From positions 1 through 10,732 of the forward strand of contig JALOMD010000036.1 of assembly GCA_025455595.1 (NCBI GenBank): a stretch of 10,732 bases of DNA, in the 5' to 3' direction. Shown piece by piece: positions 6,918 through 10,732 of the stretch. The stretch is from Cytophagales bacterium. Its GTDB lineage: Bacteria > Bacteroidota > Bacteroidia > Cytophagales > 172606-1. The first letter of the stretch is position 1. Every line of letters begins with the position of its first letter. The notes below the pieces were generated by a model, which had not been told where the DNA came from, searched no databases, and saw only the letters and a program-made list of their open reading frames with translations. A program made the translations under genes and the position numbers.

Positions 6918-6948
6918 GGCGTTTTGGGCAATTTTTGCCCAAAACGCC
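6918..6948. repeat. Dispersed palindrome, copy 4 (possible terminator of the MFS gene)
   Basis: The most perfect copy: ggcgttttgggca (6918-6930) and its exact complement (6936-6948) around a 5-nt loop. It sits 34 nt after the MFS stop. As RNA it would form a 13-bp stem, but no T-run follows, so termination is uncertain. Confidence 0.85.
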
Positions 6949-6977
6949 GAAAGAATAGGGTGCAGTTAAACCATTCG

Positions 6978-6996
6978 CTTTGCGATGCATCGAAAG
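6978..6996. other. Short palindrome centred on CGATGCATCG
   Basis: cttt, an unpaired g, the perfect 10-bp palindrome cgatgcatcg, then aaag. It lies between the MFS gene and the small ORF and is unrelated to the dispersed family. It could be a dimeric regulator site or chance. Confidence 0.3.
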
Positions 6997-7054
6997 GACA
7001 GAAGTGTGGCCGGCAGTTTCGGCAATACGTATCTTCAAACCATACCCGCCAGCC

Positions 7055-7192
7055 ATGCTACGCCTGCTGATGCTCGTCCTGAAAACCGTGCTTTGCTTGA
7101 TCGGGTTTTTTGTCATTCTGGCAGTAGCCAGTTGGGTCGAATTGTTCGGCCCGAAAGACACACGAGGCGAGCCGTATTCCACCAACTTGTAA
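7055..7192 (+). CDS. Possible small single-pass membrane protein (45 residues)
   Basis: Not recognised. From ATG 7055 the frame encodes 45 residues: a hydrophobic helix at about 2-30 (LKTVLCLIGFFVILAVASWVE) and then a short polar tail ending TRGEPYSTNL. The frame continues upstream to ATG 6980, but those 25 residues look non-coding and overlap the palindrome at 6978-6996, so the internal start is preferred. One basic residue (Arg3) before the helix and the hydrophilic C-terminus are what a small inner-membrane protein would show. It is convergent with the Ppx gene, and a degenerate palindrome starts 3 nt after its stop. Chance ORFs of this size are common, so confidence is limited. Confidence 0.4.
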   Translation: MLRLLMLVLKTVLCLIGFFVILAVASWVELFGPKDTRGEPYSTNL

Positions 7193-7194
7193 AA

Positions 7195-7226
7195 GGCGTT
7201 TCAAGCAAAAAACAGCTAAAACGTCC
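7195..7226. repeat. Degenerate dispersed palindrome between convergent genes
   Basis: Left part ggcgtttcaagc and right part agctaaaacgtcc keep the outer GGCGTTT and AAAACG(T)CC arms with a bulge. It lies between the small ORF and the 3' end of the Ppx gene, where a two-way terminator would be useful. Weaker than the other copies. Confidence 0.4.
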
Positions 7227-7244
7227 TTTCCCGAAACCGAACCT

Positions 7245-8189
7245 TCAGCCGCCCACCGCCAAGCCCATTTGCAGCAACATGCCTTCTTTCAGTGCATAAG
7301 TCGAGGTTTTGAACGCGGCGATGTTATACTGACGTAACACGAAGTCCACCAAGCAGCAGGCTACTACAATCATGTCCACCCGCAGCGGAATCATGCCCGG
7401 CACGGCCAGCCGCTCGGCTTGGTTTTTGGTGAGCAAATCCTGAAAAATTGACCGGAACACCGCAACCGGCAGCTCGTAGTGCGTCCGGTCGGCCAGCCGG
7501 AAATGGGGGTTGGTCTGCAACGCGTGGATTTCGACCAGCGTATCGAACGTACCCGACGAGCCGACCAGCGTCTGCGGTTGGTATTGGTGTACGGCGTTGG
7601 TGAGCGGCAGCAGCGTTTCGGCCAAAAAATCGTACAAACGCTGCACGTTGGCGGGCGAAATCGGGTCGCTGTGCATGAACTTGTCCATGAGCCGCTGCCC
7701 GCCTATTTCAAAGCTCTGTTTCCAGAAAATCTTTTCGGCGTTGCCAATGATAAACTCCACGCTGCCGCCGCCGATGTCCACAATCAGCACCGGAGGCGCG
7801 GGCAACGGCACGGCCCCCCGCACACCGTAGTAAATCAGTTCGGCCTCCCGGTCGCCGGAAATCACCTCGACTTTTATACCCGTCTCTTTCTCAATCTGTT
7901 GCACAAAGTCAGTCCCATTGCGGGCATTGCGGATGGCCGACGTTCCCGTGGCGAAAACCCGTTCGGGCGGCACGCCACGCGCCGCAATCTCCCGCCCGTA
8001 GTCCGACAGGATGGACAAGCCCCGCGCCACCGCCTCGTCGGTGATGATGCCTTGGCTGATGCCGCCTTTGCCAATCTTGGCCGGGCGTTTCTCTTCGTGC
8101 AGCCGCACGATTTTCTGTTCGGGTGTCACCTCGGCCACCAGCAGATGGAAGGTATTGGTGCCCAAGTCAATGACAGCAACGCGATTCAT
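7245..8189 (-). CDS. Ppx/GppA family phosphatase (exopolyphosphatase-like)
   Basis: Encodes 314 residues in the actin-like ATPase fold of exopolyphosphatases and pppGpp phosphatases. Motifs are in order: phosphate-1 loop VAVIDLGTNTF (Asp8, Gly10), GTSAIRNARN (82-91), the catalytic-type glutamate in SGDREAE (Glu115), phosphate-2 loop VDIGGGSVEF (137-146), GSSGT (210-214), and the C-terminal STYALKEG (296-303). It lacks the C-terminal HD-like domains of long E. coli Ppx (about 500 residues), as is usual for the short Bacteroidota form. An ATG 93 nt upstream would add a non-conserved leader, so MNRVAVIDLG at 8189 is chosen. The likely substrate is polyphosphate or pppGpp; sequence does not separate these. 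It is transcribed away from the pccB-like gene and toward the MFS gene, without a partner kinase nearby. Confidence 0.92.
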   Translation of the reverse strand: MNRVAVIDLGTNTFHLLVAEVTPEQKIVRLHEEKRPAKIGKGGISQGIITDEAVARGLSILSDYGREIAARGVPPERVFATGTSAIRNARNGTDFVQQIEKETGIKVEVISGDREAELIYYGVRGAVPLPAPPVLIVDIGGGSVEFIIGNAEKIFWKQSFEIGGQRLMDKFMHSDPISPANVQRLYDFLAETLLPLTNAVHQYQPQTLVGSSGTFDTLVEIHALQTNPHFRLADRTHYELPVAVFRSIFQDLLTKNQAERLAVPGMIPLRVDMIVVACCLVDFVLRQYNIAAFKTSTYALKEGMLLQMGLAVGG

Positions 8190-8312
8190 GGTCTTGTAGG
8201 TTTGATTTCGATAGAAAACCTCATTTTGGGTGAAAAATACGGAAAATGGAAATGACATCTTAAACAACATCAAGGCTCGCAATCCTAAGTGCCCGGTCGT
8301 TGGTAGTTCCTG

Positions 8313-8328
8313 CCTGTCAGCAGACAGG
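8313..8328. other. Hairpin upstream of the Ppx gene
   Basis: Perfect 6-bp stem cctgtc (8313-8318) with gacagg (8323-8328) and loop agca, flanked by further CCTG and AGGA bases. It directly adjoins the AGTCTTT heptads. The CTGCCTGTC-type palindrome resembles repeats I recall from other Bacteroidota; I could not check this. Confidence 0.5.
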
Positions 8329-8346
8329 AGTCTTTAGTCTTTAGTG
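8329..8346. repeat. Short heptad tract AGTCTTT
   Basis: Two perfect copies of agtcttt followed by agtg. It has the same 7-bp period as the other border tracts, though short enough that chance is possible on its own. Confidence 0.5.
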
Positions 8347-8553
8347 AAAATAAAAATATAAATAATTGATAATCAAATACTTGTATAATCTCCTGTGTGC
8401 CAAAAATACCACAAACTAATTGCTGTCGGGAGCTTATTGCTTAAAGCCTGCCTTTTCAAGTGTTTTCCCGAAGACTCCAACCAATCTGCCGGAATGTAGT
8501 CTTATCAACCAAAATCTTGACCGAAATCACCTTTCGGCATCCGCTAAAAATAG

Positions 8554-8561
8554 TATCTTTC
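8554..8561 (+). promoter_or_regulatory. Candidate -7 promoter element for the PccB-like gene
   Basis: TATCTTTC, preceded by an A-rich stretch and followed by CCGCC, differs from the Bacteroidota -7 consensus TAnnTTTG only in the last base. No good TTG lies at the right distance upstream (only TTTCGG at 8532-8537). The leader would be about 220 nt and would include the palindrome and heptad tract. Confidence 0.3.
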
Positions 8562-8665
8562 CCGCCGAGAAAGACCAATCGTTCGCGAACCGCCAATGCA
8601 AATCCGGCCCGTTCCGTCGCACAGAAAACTACGTCCGGAAATTGGCTGCGGTGCGTTGAAACATC

Positions 8666-8724
8666 TGCGTTTTAGGCAAATTTTGCCCAAAACGCAAGTC
8701 CTGCCATCAGCGGAAACGCTTACG
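8666..8724. repeat. Dispersed palindrome, copy 5, with conserved 3' flank
   Basis: Outer stem tgcgtttt (8666-8673) with aaaacgca (8689-8696), an A/C mismatch, then inner stem ggcaaa with tttgcc. From 8667 it aligns without gaps to 10587-10644 at 48 of 58 positions, so the repeat unit goes well past the palindrome and ends near AACGCTT. Confidence 0.8.
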
Positions 8725-8727
8725 TGC

Positions 8728-8776
8728 AACCTGTAACCTTCAACTTTCAAACTTCAACCTCTAAACCCACAAACCG
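8728..8776. repeat. Heptad tract just upstream of the PccB-like gene
   Basis: Seven degenerate units in unbroken 7-bp phase: aacctgt, aaccttc, aactttc, aaacttc, aacctct, aaaccca, caaaccg. It ends 11 nt before the ATG and would lie in the 5' leader. No inverted partner was found upstream. The last two units are weak. Confidence 0.75.
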
Positions 8777-8787
8777 TACGCTTTCCA

Positions 8788-10338
8788 ATGGCTTCCCAAC
8801 AACAACTCGCAACACTCGATCAAAAAAACGCCGAAGCTCTGCTCGGCGGCGGCCAGAAACGCATTGACGGCCAGCACAAAAAAGGAAAACTCACTGCCCG
8901 CGAACGCGTGGCCCTGCTGCTTGACCCCGGCTCGTTCGAGGAAATCGGCAAGTTTGTGACCCACCGCACCACCGACTTCGGCCTCGACAAAGAACATTAT
9001 CTCGGCGACGGAGTGGTGACTGGCTACGGCACCGTTGACGGACGGCTCGTCTATGTGTTCGCCCAGGATTTCACCGTCTTCGGTGGCGCATTGAGCGAAA
9101 CCCACGCCGAGAAAATTTGCAAAATCATGGACTTGGCGATGCAAAACGGCGCACCCGTCATCGGCCTGAACGACTCCGGCGGGGCACGAATCCAGGAAGG
9201 CGTGTTGTCGCTGGCCGGCTACGCCGACATCTTTTACCGCAACACACTGGCTTCGGGCGTGATTCCGCAGATTTCGGCCATCATGGGACCTTGCGCGGGC
9301 GGAGCCGTGTATTCGCCCGCCATCACGGATTTTGTGCTGATGGTGGAGAATACGTCGTACATGTTCGTGACCGGCCCGAACGTGGTCAAAACCGTGACCC
9401 ACGAAGAAGTGACCTTTGAAGAACTGGGCGGAGCCAGCACGCACAGCACCAAGAGCGGCGTGACGCACTTTGCCTGCGCCAACGAACTCGAGTGTATCGA
9501 GCACATCAAAAAGCTGCTCAGCTACATTCCGCAGAATTGCGAAGACGAGCCGATTCGGTTGCCTTACGAAAGCAACGACGGCGAATTGCGCCCTCAGTTG
9601 AACAACATTGTGCCCGAAAACCCCAACCAGCCTTACGACATGCGTGAGGTTATCGAAGGCATCATTGACGAAGGGACGTTTCTGGAAGTACACAAGAATT
9701 TCGCCGAAAACATGGTGGTCGGCTTTGCCCGCATCGGGGGCCGCAGCATCGGCATCATCGGCAACCAACCGGCCGTGCTGGCCGGGGTGCTGGACATTCC
9801 GTCGAGCAACAAGGCCGCCCGCTTCGTGCGTTTCTGCGATTGCTTCAACATCCCGATGCTGGTGCTGGTGGACGTGCCCGGCTTCCTGCCCGGCACTGAC
9901 CAGGAATGGAACGGCATCATCACCAACGGAGCCAAACTGCTCTACGCCTTCTGCGAGGCCACCGTTCCGCGTGTCACGGTGATTACGCGCAAAGCCTACG
10001 GCGGCGCGTACGACGTGATGAACTCCAAGCACATCGGGGCGGACATGAACTACGCCTGGCCTACTGCTGAAATTGCGGTGATGGGTGCCAAAGGCGCGGC
10101 GGAAATCATTTTCCGCCACGAAATAGAGAAATCCGAAAATCCCGAAGCGGCCTTGGAGGAAAAAGTGGCCGAATACACCGAAACATTCGCAAATCCGTAC
10201 AAAGCGGCACAGCGCGGCTACATTGACGAGGTGATCAGGCCGGAGGAAACGCGATTCAAGCTGATCCGGGCATTCGGCATGCTGGAAAACAAGGCCGCCA
10301 GCCGACCGCGTAAAAAACATGGGAATATTCCGCTGTAA
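8788..10338 (+). CDS. Acyl-CoA carboxylase carboxyltransferase (beta) subunit, PccB-like
   Basis: Encodes 516 residues, normal for this family. Two crotonase-fold halves are visible. The N-half has the acyl-CoA oxyanion segment GPCAGGAVYSPA (167-178), preceded by NDSGGARIQEGV. The C-half has the biotin-side segment RKAYGGAYDVM, with Gly405-Gly406. The enzyme moves carboxyl from biotin to an acyl-CoA, most often propionyl-CoA to give (S)-methylmalonyl-CoA in the cytoplasm; the same fold serves as the alpha subunit of methylmalonyl-CoA decarboxylase, and sequence by eye does not separate these. No biotin carboxylase, biotin carrier or epimerase gene is in the window, so partners are encoded elsewhere or further on. 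ATG 8788 gives the typical charged N-terminus and lies 11 nt after a heptad tract. A 365-bp repeat element starts 3 nt after the stop. Confidence 0.93.
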   Translation: MASQQQLATLDQKNAEALLGGGQKRIDGQHKKGKLTARERVALLLDPGSFEEIGKFVTHRTTDFGLDKEHYLGDGVVTGYGTVDGRLVYVFAQDFTVFGGALSETHAEKICKIMDLAMQNGAPVIGLNDSGGARIQEGVLSLAGYADIFYRNTLASGVIPQISAIMGPCAGGAVYSPAITDFVLMVENTSYMFVTGPNVVKTVTHEEVTFEELGGASTHSTKSGVTHFACANELECIEHIKKLLSYIPQNCEDEPIRLPYESNDGELRPQLNNIVPENPNQPYDMREVIEGIIDEGTFLEVHKNFAENMVVGFARIGGRSIGIIGNQPAVLAGVLDIPSSNKAARFVRFCDCFNIPMLVLVDVPGFLPGTDQEWNGIITNGAKLLYAFCEATVPRVTVITRKAYGGAYDVMNSKHIGADMNYAWPTAEIAVMGAKGAAEIIFRHEIEKSENPEAALEEKVAEYTETFANPYKAAQRGYIDEVIRPEETRFKLIRAFGMLENKAASRPRKKHGNIPL

Positions 10339-10487
10339 TACTAAAAGGTCATGGGTCTTGAGTCATGAGTAAATGACTGGCTACCAACGACCTGTTTTTC
10401 TCCAATACGCAGGCTTTGGTTTGTTTTAGCAGGGGAGTATTCTCCAGAAAAGGGATTGCTGACGGACAGGGAGCAGGAGAATGCTGC

Positions 10488-10524
10488 GCCGGCGTTTTGG
10501 ACGTTTTTCGCCCAAAACGCCGGC
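10488..10524. repeat. Dispersed palindrome, copy 6
   Basis: Perfect 13-bp stem gccggcgttttgg (10488-10500) with ccaaaacgccggc (10512-10524). A 2-bp inner stem sits within the 11-nt centre. Left boundary of the GC-hairpin module. Confidence 0.85.
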
Positions 10525-10526
10525 CA

Positions 10527-10570
10527 GCCCCGAAGGGGCGGAATACACCAGCACCGGGCATCGCCCGGTG
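10527..10570. repeat. Paired GC hairpins between palindromes
   Basis: Stem gcccc/ggggc with loop gaa (10527-10539), then stem caccgggc/gcccggtg with loop atc (10552-10570). The pairing of a 'CCCCGAAGGGG' hairpin with a 'CCGGGC...GCCCGG' hairpin looks like a repeat type I recall from other Bacteroidota, which I could not check. Confidence 0.7.
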
Positions 10571-10585
10571 GAATCGGCATACCAA

Positions 10586-10644
10586 GGCGTTTTAGGCAAA
10601 AATCGCCCAAAACGCAAATCCCGCAACCGGCGGGAACGCTTTCG
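10586..10644. repeat. Dispersed palindrome, copy 7, with conserved 3' flank
   Basis: Stem gcgtttt/aaaacgc with an inner ggc/gcc, then a second hairpin tcccgc/gcggga (10619-10635) and AACGCTTTCG. Positions 10587-10644 align without gaps to 8667-8724 at 48 of 58 bases. Confidence 0.8.
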
Positions 10645-10732
10645 GCATCTTATCAATCCGCCGCAAGCCCCAATTACCCAAGACGCAAGACCCATGGCTT
10701 TTTAGCGCATCCGCTTGGTAAGCAGGACGGTC

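Larger units (their letters stand above)
8190..8787. other. Long divergent intergenic region between Ppx and PccB-like genes
   Basis: Both flanking genes read outward, so promoters for both should lie here. Contents: a hairpin cctgtc/gacagg (8313-8328), a short heptad pair agtcttt x2 (8329-8346), an AT-rich stretch at about 8345-8410, a candidate -7 element at 8554-8561, a palindrome with conserved flank (8666-8724) and a heptad tract (8728-8776). Open frames at 8420-8675 have no recognisable protein features. Nothing else is evident at 8411-8550. Confidence 0.6.
10341..10705. repeat. 365-bp composite element with inverted heptad ends after the PccB-like gene
   Basis: The left end (10341-10377) has heptads catgggt, cttgagt, catgagt. 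The reverse complement of the right end (10669-10705) matches it at 29 of 37 positions without gaps, 19 of 22 at the outer tip. Inside, in order, are a palindrome (10488-10524), two GC hairpins (10527-10570) and a second palindrome with its 3' flank (10586-10644). The region has open frames on both strands but no protein-like sequence. Nothing else is recognisable at 10378-10487 or 10645-10668. The 27 nt after it run off the window. Confidence 0.75.

Noticed and set aside
6918..6948. Treating every dispersed palindrome as an intrinsic terminator
   Set aside because: No T-run follows the stems, several copies are upstream of genes or in pairs, and two share sequence beyond the stem. Only 5507-5543 has the classic terminator form.
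6197..6958. A 253-codon plus-strand frame overlapping the MFS gene in another frame
   Set aside because: The sequence is arginine- and glycine-rich without membrane segments or motifs and runs through the palindrome at 6918-6948. The MFS frame clearly codes for the permease.
8420..8675. Two overlapping small frames upstream of the PccB-like gene
   Set aside because: They overlap each other in different frames, one runs into the palindrome at 8666, and neither shows protein-like features.
8761..10320. A 519-codon open frame on the minus strand opposite the PccB-like gene
   Set aside because: It mirrors a strongly conserved gene on the plus strand; its translation is low-complexity (rich in H, V, G, R) with no family motifs. 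This is a codon-bias shadow in GC-rich DNA. The same applies to 730-1461, 1585-2436, 3120-3860, 4578-5258 and 6189-6896 on the minus strand.
10481..10705. Small frames on both strands within the last 250 nt
   Set aside because: They are made almost wholly of palindromes, hairpins and heptads, so the open frames are a by-product of the repeats.
10341..10705. Insertion sequence with a transposase
   Set aside because: The inverted ends could suggest an IS, but 365 bp contains no transposase reading frame and no clear target duplication was seen; at most it is a non-autonomous element.

Overview
The window looks like a chromosomal segment of a moderately GC-rich Bacteroidota (Bacteroidetes) bacterium. 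The clearest sign is a 777-residue protein with a signal peptide, TPRs, PD40 propeller repeats, carboxypeptidase-regulatory-like domains and a C-terminal OmpA domain. That architecture is typical of this phylum and matches PorE of the type IX secretion system. Other hints are the short Ppx/GppA phosphatase, the lack of obvious Shine-Dalgarno sites, and a candidate -7 element resembling TAnnTTTG. A Saprospiraceae- or Cytophaga-like host is only a guess.

Layout. Positions 1-2460 hold three co-directional genes: the C-terminal half of an alpha-E (DUF403) protein, an Anbu proteasome-like peptidase and a transglutaminase-like cysteine protease. This is the core of the predicted alpha-E/ATP-grasp/Anbu/transglutaminase peptide synthesis or tagging system; the ATP-grasp partner would lie upstream of the window. 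A 674-nt intergenic region with a nested palindromic element follows (2461-3134). Next come the PorE-like protein (3135-5468), a strong terminator (5507-5543), an AmpG-like MFS permease (5592-6884), a possible 45-residue membrane peptide (7055-7192), and a convergent Ppx/GppA phosphatase (8189-7245, minus strand). After a 598-nt intergenic region comes an acyl-CoA carboxylase beta subunit of PccB type (8788-10338). A repeat-only stretch runs to the end of the window.

The genes are mostly ordinary housekeeping or envelope functions. The unusual signal is between them. (i) Tracts with strict 7-bp periodicity sit almost flush against stop and start codons at most gene borders. Their sequences differ from site to site but fit a loose common pattern, close to N-R-A-R-T-Y-N on one strand. 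Two pairs form nearly perfect 30- and 31-bp inverted repeats in the gaps of the Anbu cluster, and a third, less perfect pair encloses a 365-bp element after pccB. (ii) A dispersed palindrome of about 30 bp (GGCGTTTT...GGC...GCC...AAAACGCC) occurs in at least seven copies across the window, all intergenic. Two copies share 48 of 58 positions, including a conserved 3' flank. (iii) Palindromes and GC-rich hairpins are nested inside the heptad inverted repeats. No transposase, tRNA, rRNA or CRISPR array was seen.
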